Shown here piece by piece: positions 42,763-51,909 of a stretch of 64,000 nt of DNA; positions within the stretch are counted from its first letter, which is position 1, and the number at the start of each line of letters is the position of its first letter. Both the position numbers and the translations under genes were made by a program. The DNA is from JACDAN01 sp963847235. GTDB taxonomy: Bacteria > Actinomycetota > Thermoleophilia > Gaiellales > Gaiellaceae. The DNA lies in NCBI GenBank assembly GCA_963847235.1, contig CAWJYU010000009.1, positions 1 to 64,000 on the forward strand, given 5' to 3'. The notes below the pieces were generated by a model. The model did no database searches and was not told the origin of the DNA. It saw only the letters and a program-made list of their open reading frames with translations.

Positions 42763-42828
42763 CTAGCAGTCGCAGTCCGTGCAGTCGCAGTCGGGTCCGC
42801 AGCAGTCGCAGTCGCATGCCTTGCGCAT
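42763..42828 (-). CDS. 21-residue Cys/Asp micro-protein (metallothionein-like?)
   Basis: A 21-codon ORF between tRNA-Leu and the subtilase gene. It opens MRKA and then alternates Cys with Asp, in the patterns CDCDCC, PDCDC and TDCDC. There are 8 Cys (positions 5, 7, 9, 10, 14, 16, 19, 21) and 6 Asp in all. The ATG has one of the best Shine-Dalgarno sequences in the window (AAAGGAGGATCG then ATG), while most neighbours have none, and a hairpin follows the stop. Such density of CxC motifs suggests a metal-chelating peptide (Zn, Cu, Cd or an Fe-S/Cu cluster carrier). A RiPP precursor is the other option, but no maturase gene is nearby. Function is inference. Confidence 0.6.
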   Translation of the reverse strand: MRKACDCDCCGPDCDCTDCDC

Positions 42829-42889
42829 CGATCCTCCTTTCGCCTGACCGGATCCTACAGCCGGGATCTGCTGAAGTTCTTTACGTCTC

Positions 42890-45361
42890 GTGCGTACGAT
42901 TCTGCGTCTGAGACGTGCCGTTTTCCTCGGGGTCTTGCTCTTGGCGGCGCTGCCTGCGCTTGCCTCTGCGCGCGGTCCCGCGCCGGTTCCCGACAGTCGT
43001 CTGGTGCAGGTCGTCGTCGAGCTCCGGTCGCCGTCCGCCGCACGGTCGCAGCTTCCCCGCGGGCAGGGTCGGCTCGACCTCGACGCGCGCTCGACGCTTC
43101 GCCGGCTGACGCGGCTCCGGGTCGAGCAGGAGCAGGTTGCCGGCCGGATCGCCGACGCCGTCCCGGCCGCGCAGGTCCGCTGGCGCTACCGGGTCGTCCT
43201 GAACGCGCTCGCCGTCGTCGTCCCGGCCGGATCGGTCGGGCGGCTGGAGCAGGTCGACGGCATCGCCGCCGTGCACCGCAGCTCGGTCTACCGGCCGCAG
43301 CTCGACCGAAGCCCGGCCGCGATCGGCGCACCCAGTCTCTGGGGCCAGGGCCTCTCGACCGCGGGCCAGGGGATGAAGATCGCGATCATCGACGACGGAG
43401 TCGACCACCGGCATCCGTTCTTCGACCCGGCCGGCTACACGATGCCGCCCGGCTTCCCGAAGGGCCAGGCGGCGTACACGACCGCCAAGGTGATCGCCGC
43501 CCGCTCCTTCCCTCCACCCTCCCCGCGGCCCCAGTACGCCGAGCTCCCGCTCGACCCCGAACAGTCGGAGCACGGCACGCACGTCGCCGGGATCGCGGCG
43601 GGGAACAACGGCACGCAGGTTCCGCTGGGCGGCGGCCGCGCGACGCTGTCGGGCATCGCACCGAGGGCCTACCTCGGCAACTACCGTGTCCTCACGGTCC
43701 CGACCGTTTCCAATGTCGGGCTGGACGGAAACTCGCCCGAGATCGCCGCGGCAATCGAGGCAGCGGTGCAGGACGGCATGGACGTGATCAACCTGTCGAT
43801 CGGCGAGCCGGAGATCCCGCCGAGCCGCGACCTCGTCGTTCGCGCCATCGAGGGTGCCGCCGCCGCCGGCGTCGTGTCCACGGTCTCAGCAGGCAACGAC
43901 TTCGGCGCCTTCGGTCGGGGCTCGGTCTCCTCGCCGGGCTCAGCAGCCTCTGCGATCACGGTCGCCGCGACCACCGTCAACCGGCAGCTGGCCGGCTTCT
44001 CCTCCGCCGGCCCGACACCGCTGTCCCTGCGCCTCAAGCCGGAGGTCTCCGCGCCCGGCGTCGAGATCCTGTCGGCGGCACCGAACCGGCTGGGTCAGTG
44101 GCAGTCACTGAGCGGCACAAGCATGGCGGCGCCCCACATCGCCGGCGCGGCGGCCGTCCTGCTCCAACGCCATCCGACTTGGACGCCGGCGCAGGTCAAG
44201 TCGGCCCTCGTCACAACGGGACAGGAGGCCCGCGAGACCCGGGGCAGCGCCTCGACCACGCGCTCGGGCGGCGGATTCGTCGACCTCACCCGCGCCGATC
44301 GGCCGCTGGCCTTCGCCTCGCCCTCGACGCTCTCGTTCGGATTCCTCAGGCGCGGCCGCCTGGCGGCGAAGCGCGTGGCGCTCACGGATGCCGGGGGCGG
44401 CGCCGGCGCGTGGGCCGTCTCGCACGTCCTCCAGAAGCGCACGGGCGTCCGGGTCTCGGCTCCGTCGAGCGTCTCCGTGCCCGGCACGCTCACGATCCGC
44501 TTGATCGCGTCGCGGACCGCGCGCGCCGAGGAGGTCAGCGGGTATGTCGTGCTCACCCGTGAGGGCGAGACGCGCCGAGTCCCCTTCTGGGCCAGAGTGA
44601 CGGCCCGGCAGCTGGCCCGGCACTCGGCCAGGCCGCTGGCTCGGACCGGCACCTACCGCGGGAACACACGAGGGCGGCGCGCGCTGGTGTCGATCTACCG
44701 CTACCCGGAGAACCCGACCGGGAGCGGCGTCGACAGGCTTCTGCGCGGCCCCGAGCAGCTCTTCCGCGTGCGCCTGCGCCGGCCGGCCGGGAACTTCGGA
44801 GTCGCGATCCTCGAGCGGGGACAGGGCGTGCGCGTGCAGCCGCGGATCGTGCTCGCCGAGGACGAGAACCGTCAGGCTGGCCCGACGGCGCTGCCGCTCA
44901 ACACAAACCCCTACCTGCCCACCTTCGGTCAGCCGTCACCTGTCTCGGCGGTGATCCGCCCGGCGCCGGGCACCTACCACGTCGTCTTCGACAGCACGAC
45001 CAGAGCCGGCTCCGGACGGTTCACATTCCGGTTCTGGATCGGGGACGAGACCCCGCCTCGGCTCCGACTGCTCTCACGGTCGGTGCGGCGCGGCGGAGTC
45101 CTGACGTTCGTCGCCTCCGACGCCGGCGCCGGTCTCGACCCGCAGTCGATCTTCGCCAGCGTCGCGGGCTCGGGCAGGACGCCGACCTATGCGCCGCACG
45201 GCAACCGGATGACCATCACCGTCCCGGTTGGACGGCTCCCCGCCGGTCGCCACCGGGTGCGGCTCCAGGTCTCCGACCACCAGGAGGCCAAGAACATGGA
45301 GAACGCGCTGCGGATCCTGCCGAACACGACCGTGATCGACACCACGGTCACCGTGCGCTAG
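42890..45361 (+). CDS. Secreted subtilisin-like serine protease (S8) with C-terminal beta domains
   Basis: 823 aa, GTG start. Sec signal (VFLGVLLLAALPALASA), then an inhibitor-like propeptide (VVVELRSPSAARSQL...NALAVVVPAGSVGRLEQVDGIAAVH). The catalytic triad is visible: Asp in IAIIDDGVDHRHPFF (near 167), His in SEHGTHVAGIAAG (near 227) and Ser in SGTSMAAPHIAGAA (near 411). The catalytic domain ends near 460. About 360 residues of beta-rich sequence follow, with Fn3/Ig-like parts (PPRLRLLSRSVRRGGVLTF). Released or wall-associated protease. Divergent from the Cys-rich micro-gene 61 bp upstream. Confidence 0.93.
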   Translation: MRTILRLRRAVFLGVLLLAALPALASARGPAPVPDSRLVQVVVELRSPSAARSQLPRGQGRLDLDARSTLRRLTRLRVEQEQVAGRIADAVPAAQVRWRYRVVLNALAVVVPAGSVGRLEQVDGIAAVHRSSVYRPQLDRSPAAIGAPSLWGQGLSTAGQGMKIAIIDDGVDHRHPFFDPAGYTMPPGFPKGQAAYTTAKVIAARSFPPPSPRPQYAELPLDPEQSEHGTHVAGIAAGNNGTQVPLGGGRATLSGIAPRAYLGNYRVLTVPTVSNVGLDGNSPEIAAAIEAAVQDGMDVINLSIGEPEIPPSRDLVVRAIEGAAAAGVVSTVSAGNDFGAFGRGSVSSPGSAASAITVAATTVNRQLAGFSSAGPTPLSLRLKPEVSAPGVEILSAAPNRLGQWQSLSGTSMAAPHIAGAAAVLLQRHPTWTPAQVKSALVTTGQEARETRGSASTTRSGGGFVDLTRADRPLAFASPSTLSFGFLRRGRLAAKRVALTDAGGGAGAWAVSHVLQKRTGVRVSAPSSVSVPGTLTIRLIASRTARAEEVSGYVVLTREGETRRVPFWARVTARQLARHSARPLARTGTYRGNTRGRRALVSIYRYPENPTGSGVDRLLRGPEQLFRVRLRRPAGNFGVAILERGQGVRVQPRIVLAEDENRQAGPTALPLNTNPYLPTFGQPSPVSAVIRPAPGTYHVVFDSTTRAGSGRFTFRFWIGDETPPRLRLLSRSVRRGGVLTFVASDAGAGLDPQSIFASVAGSGRTPTYAPHGNRMTITVPVGRLPAGRHRVRLQVSDHQEAKNMENALRILPNTTVIDTTVTVR

Positions 45362-45393
45362 GGCTTTCGGTCCCGCTAGGGCTTTCGGTCCCG
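45358..45393. repeat. 18-bp exact tandem repeat carrying two stop codons
   Basis: CTAGGGCTTTCGGTCCCG twice in tandem. The first unit supplies the TAG of the plus-strand protease; the second supplies the minus-strand TAG of the next gene. A slippage duplication at the exact meeting point of two convergent genes. Confidence 0.85.
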
Positions 45394-45606
45394 CTCTTTC
45401 GTCGTGGGGAGCTGCGCGAGGTCGCGCTCCACGCTCGCGGCGAAGTCGTCGTCCTCCGGACGGAGGACGCGCAGGTTGGACTTGCGCCGTTCACGCGTCC
45501 GCCGCCGGCGTCCTTCCAGCCCGAACCGCGGCGACAGCCTCGGCCATTCAGCCGCGACGAGCACGGCCACGGCGCAGGCGAGCAACGTCAACCAGACCCA
45601 GCCCAC
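45376..45606 (-). CDS. Small single-pass membrane protein
   Basis: 76 aa from the GTG at 45606, with TAAGAT exactly 6 nt upstream (leaderless). MGWVWLTLLACAVAVLVAAEW is one transmembrane helix, followed by a basic stretch (EGRRRRTRERRK) and an acidic tail. Orientation is likely cytoplasmic C-terminus. Unknown function. Confidence 0.65.
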   Translation of the reverse strand: MGWVWLTLLACAVAVLVAAEWPRLSPRFGLEGRRRRTRERRKSNLRVLRPEDDDFAASVERDLAQLPTTKERDRKP

Positions 45607-45641
45607 GTCTGAATCTTAGCCCGATGCCTGGGAGTCTGTTT

Positions 45642-46025
45642 CTACCCGGGAAGGAACGGGACGTCCCAGAAGATCACCACGACGGCGATCGCGACGACGG
45701 CGACCGCGCCGGCGCCCAGCAGAAGGGCCCGGCGGAGCGGGCTCCCCTGTGCCACCTGGTCGACCGCCTGCTCGGCCCGCTCGAGGAGCCGCTCGAGCGA
45801 GCGCTCCGCCCAGGCGAACTCGAGCGCGAGCATCGCGAGCCCGAGGATGATCACCGGGATCCCAGGCCCGGGCGTGACCAGCATGATCACGCCTGCGGCG
45901 AGGACGACGAATCCCATGACCGCGAAGACGGCCCGGTAGATCCGGTTGCGCTTCTTGTGCCGGTCCCGGCGAGCGCGGACGCGATCGATCAGCGGCGGGC
46001 GCCCCCCGGTCTCGTCCTGACCCAC
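45642..46025 (-). CDS. PGPGW-motif small transmembrane protein
   Basis: 127 aa. The GTG at 46025 is chosen because TAGTCT lies 7 nt upstream; the open frame before it runs into the neighbouring gene. A basic N-terminus (IDRVRARRDRHKKRNRIYR), then helix AVFAVMGFVVLAAGVIMLVTPGPGIPVIILGLAMLALEF holding the PGPG turn that defines this family, then WAERSLERLLERAEQAVD and a last helix. Actinobacterial members are of unknown role. Confidence 0.8.
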   Translation of the reverse strand: MGQDETGGRPPLIDRVRARRDRHKKRNRIYRAVFAVMGFVVLAAGVIMLVTPGPGIPVIILGLAMLALEFAWAERSLERLLERAEQAVDQVAQGSPLRRALLLGAGAVAVVAIAVVVIFWDVPFLPG

Positions 46026-46035
46026 CTCGCGAAGA

Positions 46036-48650
46036 CTACGGACAGACGCGTACGAAGTCGGTCCGGCAACGGTCGGGCCCCGGGCCGCCGACGACGCGGT
46101 CGTTCCCGCGCCAGCCGTCGCGAACGAGCAGCAGGTCGTTTCCCGGGCCGCCGAAGAGATGATCACGTCCAAGCCTGCCGTCGAGCCGGTCGCGGCCGCG
46201 ACCGCCGTTCAGCAGGTCGTTGCCGTACCCGCCGTTGAGGAAGTCGTTGCCGTCGCCGCCGTACAGACGATCGTCACCGCCGAGGCCGAGCAGCACGTCG
46301 TTCCCACCCAGCCCGCAGAGGCCGTCGTTCTTTCGCGTCCCGCGCAGGATGTCCCTGCCGGGCGTCCCGAACAGCGTGCAGCCTGCGCCTGAGACGCCGG
46401 CGTCAAGCGGCTCCGCGAGATAGCTCTGTCCCGCACGGATGACGACGTCGACCTGCTTCGCGAAGTCACGGATGCCGACGACGCCCTCGCCGACGGTCGT
46501 GAGCGTGCCGTCGCAGCGGTCCTCGGTCCTCCAGACCGTTCCCCGCACGGTTGCGGAGCTGAATCGGCCCCGCGTTCGGTACTTGCCCTTGCCGCTGCCC
46601 CAGAGCCGCCGGACACGGCGCTTGTTCTCGTCCGCCGCTGCGAACGACGGCAGCGAGCAAACGCTGAAATCACCAGACTGGAGGCGGAGCTCCGCGAGCG
46701 CCGTCGGTGTCTGCTGGATGAGCTCGAATGCGCCTTCGCGGAACTCGCTGGTGTCGGTGATCCCGCCGGCGCGTGCGACCGTGAGCTCGACCCGACCCTG
46801 GGTGGCGTCGAACTGCGAGCCGATCGGAACCTGGCGCGGCTGGGGCAGCGGGACGAACCGACCGCTGCCCGGCACCTGGACGAGCACCTCTCCCGCGATG
46901 GGTATGGCGTTGGCGCTCTGGCCCGCCGTCGGGGGCGGCAGCACGAAGCTCGCGGTCACGGCCTTCCCCTCGTCGACCGTCACGGTGCAGTCTTCGCGGC
47001 CGGCGCACGCACCGGCCCAGCCGGTGAATGCCCAACCCGGATCGGGAGTGGCCGTGAGCGTGACGACGGTTCCGAGATCGAACTCGGCGCTGCAGGTGTC
47101 TCCGCAGTCGATTCCCTCGGGCGAACTGATGATCCGGGCGTTGCCGACCTTGGTCACCGTCACCGTCTGCCGTGGCTCGGCGACGGGGTTGACCGTGATC
47201 GTGACCGTGGCGACGTTCGAATTGGCTGGCCGTCGCCGGCCCTGTACGTGAACGAATCCGTGCCGTTGAAGTTCGGGGTGGGCGTGTACGAGAACGAGCC
47301 GTCCGAGTTCAGCGTGAGCGTGCCGTTCGCCACGCCGCTCTCCAGGGCCGCGGCAAGGGCCGCCGAGTCGACGTCCGCGTCGTTCGCCAGCAGGCCCGGA
47401 GCCGAGACTGTGAGCGCGGCGTCCTCGTCCGTCGCGAAGCTGTCCGCAGCCGCGACCGGCGCGTCGTTGACCGACGCGATCGTCACGTTCACGGTGCCGG
47501 AGGCGCTCCCGCCGCGCCCGTCGGTGATCGTGTACGTGAACGAATCGGTGCCGTTGAAGTTCGGTGACGGCGTGTACGTGCAGACGCCGCCGGCGCAGCT
47601 GACCGCGCCGTGCGCGCCGTCCGTCGCGCTCGTGAGCGAGATCGAGTCGGCGTCGGCGTCGCTGTCGTTGGCGAGCACGTCGACGCTCTGCGACGTGTCC
47701 TCGTTCGTCGTCAGCGAGTCGTCGACCGCGTTCGGAGCCCTGTTCGGCGGCTTCCGGCCGAACTGCGTCGTCGTCACGAACGTCACGGAGGCACCGGGGG
47801 CGAGCGACGTGTTCCACTGCTGGCTGAGCGTGACGTCGAACGGCGTGTCGACGATGCGGTCACCGTTCGCGTCGTTGTGCACGCGGCCGTGATGGTACGC
47901 CGGGATCCCGTTCGCCCACAGGATGTCCCAGCGGTAGTCGAACTTCTGGATCGTCCAGCGGTCGGGGGTGGCGTCTGCGTCGAGGGCACCCGCGATGCCG
48001 ACGAACGTGCTCGGGGAGGCCGGCTCGTCGCTTCGGTCGTACTCGATACAGGACCTCCCCTGCGCCGGTGACCGCACCTCCGTCGGCGATCGAGCCGTCG
48101 AAGCGCAGATCGCCGTCGAGATGACGCACGAGCGCGAAGGAGAGTGACGAGCTGCGTGTGTTCGTCAGTGTGTAGGTCTGTGTGAGCGTCGAGGTGCCGT
48201 CGGTGATCGGCCCGAGCTGCTGATCCAGGTCGATGCGGAGCGCGTCCGACGGTGCTTTGCGTGACCAGAGAACGCGGGGAGCGCGAGATCTCTCGCGCAC
48301 CCGCCCCGTGGCCGCCGTCATCATCGTCGTCATCGTCTTCGATGCAGTCCCGGAGCAGCCTGTCGGCGGAGCTCAGGTACACGTTCGACGAGTAGACGGT
48401 CCCGGCCGCCGCTGTCGCACCGGGCGGATTGAACCTTGCGGAGTCCCCGAAGCCGCCGGAGCTGCCGAACCTGCCCAGACCGTCCACCTTGACCGCTCAG
48501 CGCCCCGTCCATCGTCTCCGGGTTCCCGTTCGAGAGGATGTTCGTGACCGCCGTGCAGGAGGACGTGCTCGACGCTGAGAGCGAGTGAGCCGCCGCGGGC
48601 GACAACGCGGTCAGCGCGAGGATGACGACCACGAGCGCGCCCGCCGGCAT
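46036..48650 (-). CDS. Large secreted surface protein with cadherin-like, Big and RTX-type repeats, four frameshifts
   Basis: About 870 aa once slips near 48490, 48270, 48050 and 47228 are corrected. Signal MPAGALVVVILALTALSPAAA. An N-terminal domain follows (VYLSSADRLLRDCIEDD, DLDQQLGPITDGTSTLTQTY, WTIQKFDYRWDILWANGIPAYHHG). Then two cadherin-like tandem repeats (VDDSLTTNEDTSQSVDVLAND and the next, each ending NFNGTDSFTY), a bacterial repeat domain (ATPDPGWAFTGWAGAC), a FecR-like segment (PRQVPIGSQFDATQGRVEL), and a C-terminal run of GGxGxDxL calcium-binding repeats (LYGGDGNDFLNGGYGNDLL). Probably a Ca2+-stabilised adhesin or envelope fibre. The leader upstream looks structured. Confidence 0.82.
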
Positions 48651-48654
48651 GCAT

Positions 48655-48860
48655 CGGCTAAGCCCGGTTCTGGGTCGACGGCCAGCGCTAGGTTTGCTCA
48701 ACGGCTCCTCTCCCGAGTACGGAGGGCCGCAGCTGGCTCCCCACCTCAGACCTTTCAGCAACCGGACCCATCGGTTCAATGGGCCGAATGGACTATTTCG
48801 GCCCGTGTGGGGCCCACAGTCGTTGTCCATGAGCCAAACGCTTTGAAACCGTGTGCAGCC
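48655..48860 (-). promoter_or_regulatory. Structured 5' leader of the surface-protein gene; riboswitch candidate
   Basis: About 200 nt without an ORF precede the start. Hairpins include GGGCCGAA/TTCGGCCC, AACCG/CGGTT and CTGG/CCAG. The block GAGCCGTTGAGCAAACCTAG, preceded by GAGGTGGGGAGCC, resembles by eye the conserved 3' block and GGGGA(C/G)C loop of the ydaO/yuaA (c-di-AMP) class, which controls surface and cell-wall genes in actinobacteria. Class not proven. Confidence 0.35.
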
Positions 48861-48943
48861 CGGCTACGAGTCGGGCCAGAGGCGCCGACGACGAGGAGCA
48901 GATGCGCTGTTTCGAGCTGGAGGCGGACCTTCGCGAGTGGAGA

Positions 48944-49018
<75 letters not shown>

Positions 49019-49095
49019 ACGCGGCAGCAGCGGCCGCATGATAGCGGTGCTTCCGTTCCGCTTCCCCTCGCCCATTCGACCCCAGACGGGTGAGG

Positions 49096-49115
49096 GAGCG
49101 GGTTTCTTCCCGCTC
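49096..49115 (-). terminator. Intrinsic terminator after dnaG
   Basis: Perfect stem GAGCGGG / CCCGCTC with a 6-nt loop (AAGAAA on the minus strand), just past the most likely dnaG stop. No T-tract. Confidence 0.6.
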
Positions 49116-49116
49116 T

Positions 49117-50747
49117 AGTGGGCTGAGGACGGCGTCTGCGGATCTCGAGCAGACGCTGCTGAAGCCCTGACGTCTCTCGAGGCTCGGCGCGCCAGACGTT
49201 CGCGCTGAAGCTGGCGTCGCGGAGGCGAAGGAGTAGCTCCGTGCGGTCTCTCGTCGATCGCTTCGGACGGCGGCGACGGCGTCGAGCTCGGCAAGTTCGC
49301 GGGGACCGTGTCTCGTGACTCCGCCGTCGAGGATCACTGCTCGGAGCCGACGGTGAAGCTCGCTGTCGAAGTGGTCCTCCGGGACCATTTGGCGGAGCGT
49401 CATCGAGAAGTGACGGGAAGGCGATGCAGGCGGCGAGGACGTCCCGCTCGAGCCGGTCGCCGGCGTCCATGACACGCCGGGATACCGGCGCGGCCCTCAT
49501 CGTCGAGACGCGCGCTCTGCAGCTGGACGGTCATCCCGAGCCTGTCGTTCGCGTGCCGCCACGCCTCCTGGCGCTCGGGCGAGTCGGGGACGCCGTCGAG
49601 GAACGTCCCGGACGCGCTCGTGGGCCGTCTGCCGATCCGGCGCCCGCTCGAGCTCGAGGCGGACGCGGTAGCCGACATAGCTCTCGGCGCCGCCCAGCCG
49701 GCCCTCGAACTCGCCTGACGCGTCGGCGGGATCCTGGCCCGGCGGAAGCGTGACGACCCGGACGTCGAGCCCCTGCCCGACCGCGAGCTCCATGCCGCGC
49801 AGGGTCGCCGCCTCCCCGGCGGCGTCCGCGTCGAAGCAGAGATACAGCCGCCGTGTCAGACGCGAGAGCTCCTTGACGTGGCGCTCGGTCAGCGCCGTCC
49901 CCATCGACGCGACAACCGGCTCGAGGCCGGCCTGGCGGAGCGCGATCGCGTCGGTGTTCCCCTCGACGACGATCCCGCGTTCCTGCTTCGCGATCGCGTG
50001 CCGGGCGAGGTGGAGCCCGTAGAGGATCGCCGACTTGTGGAAGAGCTCGCCCTCGGGTGAGTTGACGTACTTGCCGCGCAGAGGGTCGTCGTCGTGGAGC
50101 TTGCGAGCCTGAAATCCGACGATCCGGCCCCGCGCGTCCGCGAGCGGGAACATGAGCCGACGTGGGAAGTAGTCGTTGCCACGAGCATTGGTCAGGCCTG
50201 CCCCCCGAAGCTCGTCCCGGGTGAAGCCCTTCTGCTGCGCCTTCTGCGCGAGCCCCGTGCCGGGCGAGAGACCGAGCCGGAATTCGCGGCACACCGCCTC
50301 CCCGAGTCCGCGCGACTCGAGATAGGCGCGAACCGGCGCCCCTGCCTCGGTCTCCCAGAGATGTCGCTCGTAGAACGACGCGGCCTGATCGAGCACCTCG
50401 TGTAGCCGGTCACGACGCTTTCGCGACGCCTCGAGCTGCGGCGACATCTCCTCGTACTCGAGCTGAACCCGGAATCGCTCGGCGAGCCACTCGACCGCGC
50501 CGGCGAAGTCCAGCTGCTCGGTCTCGCGGACGAACTTGATCAGGTCGCCGCCGGCGCCGCAGCCGAAGCAGTAGTACAGCTTGTCGACGGCGTTGACAGA
50601 GAAGCTCGGCGTCCGCTCCTCGTGAAACGGACAGCGACCCGTGTAGCGGGAGCCGACCTTCCGGAGCTGCGTCCGCCCCGCGACGACTTCGACCATGTCT
50701 GCGGCGGCGATGACTCGCTGCTTGGACTCCTCCGTGAACCGCGCCAC
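49117..50747 (-). CDS. dnaG: DNA primase, at least four frameshifts in the C-terminal third
   Basis: Makes RNA primers for replication. GTG at 50747. Zinc-binding N-terminus: CPFHEERTPSFSV...YYCFGCGAGGD (CHC2 type). Core: FRLGLSPGTGLAQKAQ, GNDYFPRRLMFPLADARGRIVGFQARKL. TOPRIM: VVEGNTDAIAL (usually EGYxD) and LCFDADAAGEAAT. From about 49620 the frame changes repeatedly (near 49617, 49505, 49410 and 49262); each piece matches the helicase-binding end: FLDGVPDSPERQEAWRHAND, RLERDVLAACIAFPSLL, PEDHFDSELHRRLRAVILDGG, LRLRDASFSANVWRAE. The exact stop is uncertain. One-base overlap with dgt upstream. Confidence 0.92.
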
Positions 50748-51745
50748 TACATGCTGTCCGAGTAGGCGAGAGCGAAGCGGTCGGTCATGCCTGCAACGTA
50801 GTCGGCGATCCGCTGCCCGATGTCTCCGGGGCCTTGGGGAACCTGCTCCGGGTGGTCGGCGAGATGTCCGAACACGCGGGCGACGACGGCGCGGGCTCGC
50901 GCGTGCTGCGACTCGGTGTGGGGGCCGAGGTAGACACGCTCGAACATGAACCTGCGCAGCTCGAGCATCGCGCTTCCGACCTCCTCGCTCTGTCGGATGT
51001 CGCCCTCCCGGTGCGAGGTCTCCACGAGGTCGTGGACGAGCGCGTCGATGCGACGCGAGCCGGTCTCGCCGAGCAGCTCGACCTCGGCGCGGGGAAGCTC
51101 GTCAGCGGTGAGGACCCCGGCCCGCAGCGCGTCGTCGATGTCGTGGTTGATGTACGCGACCCGGTCGACGATCCGGACGACCTTCCCCTCGAGCGTCTCC
51201 GGCTCGTTCGGGCCCGTGTGGTTGAGGATCCCGTCGCGCACCTCGGCCGTGAGGTTCAGGCCCTGCCCGTCCTTCTCGAGGACGTCGACGATCCGGAGCG
51301 AGTGCTCGTTGTGACGGAACCGCCGGCCGAACCGCTCTCGAAGCTGCCGGTCGAGCGCCTCCTCGCCCGTGTGCCCGAACGGCGTGTGCCCGAGGTCATG
51401 GCCGAGCCCGATCGCCTCGACGAGGTCCTCGTTGAGCCCGAGCGCCCGGGCGACCCCGCGGGAGATCCCGGTCGTCTCGATCGTGTGCGTGATGCGCGTG
51501 CGGAAGTGATCGCCGCCCGGATCGATGAAGACCTGCGTCTTGTTCCGGAGGCGGCGGAACGCCTTCGAGTGGACGATCCGATCCCGGTCGCGCTGGAAGG
51601 GCGTCCGCAGGCGGCAGGGCTCCTCTTCCCGCGCTCGGCCGCGTGTCTCGTAGGAGCGCACGGCGAGCGGCGAGAGCCACCGGTCCTCGTGGTCGCGAAC
51701 CCGCGCCTCGAAGGCGTCGGCGACCCATCCGGCGAGCTCGGTCAT
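50747..51745 (-). CDS. dgt: Deoxyguanosinetriphosphate triphosphohydrolase-like HD protein
   Basis: 332 aa from the ATG at 51745, with TAGCCT 7 nt upstream (leaderless). HD-domain metal residues: RITHTIETTGISRGVAR, GLGHDLGHTPFGHTGEEAL and RIVDRVAYINHDIDDA. YETRGRAREEEPCRLRTPFQRDRDRIVHSKAFRRLRNKTQVF is the family's N-terminal signature. Hydrolyses dNTPs to nucleoside and triphosphate, keeping pools balanced. Its stop shares a base with the dnaG GTG, so the pair forms the common actinobacterial dgt-dnaG operon. Confidence 0.95.
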   Translation of the reverse strand: MTELAGWVADAFEARVRDHEDRWLSPLAVRSYETRGRAREEEPCRLRTPFQRDRDRIVHSKAFRRLRNKTQVFIDPGGDHFRTRITHTIETTGISRGVARALGLNEDLVEAIGLGHDLGHTPFGHTGEEALDRQLRERFGRRFRHNEHSLRIVDVLEKDGQGLNLTAEVRDGILNHTGPNEPETLEGKVVRIVDRVAYINHDIDDALRAGVLTADELPRAEVELLGETGSRRIDALVHDLVETSHREGDIRQSEEVGSAMLELRRFMFERVYLGPHTESQHARARAVVARVFGHLADHPEQVPQGPGDIGQRIADYVAGMTDRFALAYSDSM

Positions 51746-51793
51746 AGAGGCAAGGCTAGTGGCTGTCCCGGCGCGCGCGAAGCCCACGGCGGA

Positions 51794-51818
51794 CCCACCC
51801 ACCACCCCCCACCCTCCC
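51794..51818 (-). other. Potential G-quadruplex upstream of dgt
   Basis: On the minus strand, runs of GGG, GGG, G6, GGG and GGG separated by 1-4 nt within 25 bp, about 50-70 bp upstream of the dgt start. The adjacent bases on the plus strand (GGGG ATT GGGG TGGG) add more G-runs. Confidence 0.6.
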
Positions 51819-51909
51819 AGGGGATTGGGGTGGGATTGTCACGCTAGACCGCTCCGACGCGCGCGTCTGGAACCGTTCGGCGCCGAATCGGAAACAACTC
51901 GTCCACAGC

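Noticed and set aside
48655..48860. Firm assignment of the leader to the c-di-GMP-I riboswitch
   Set aside because: The paired CAAAGCC core and GNRA tetraloop cannot be placed; only loose end similarity is seen.
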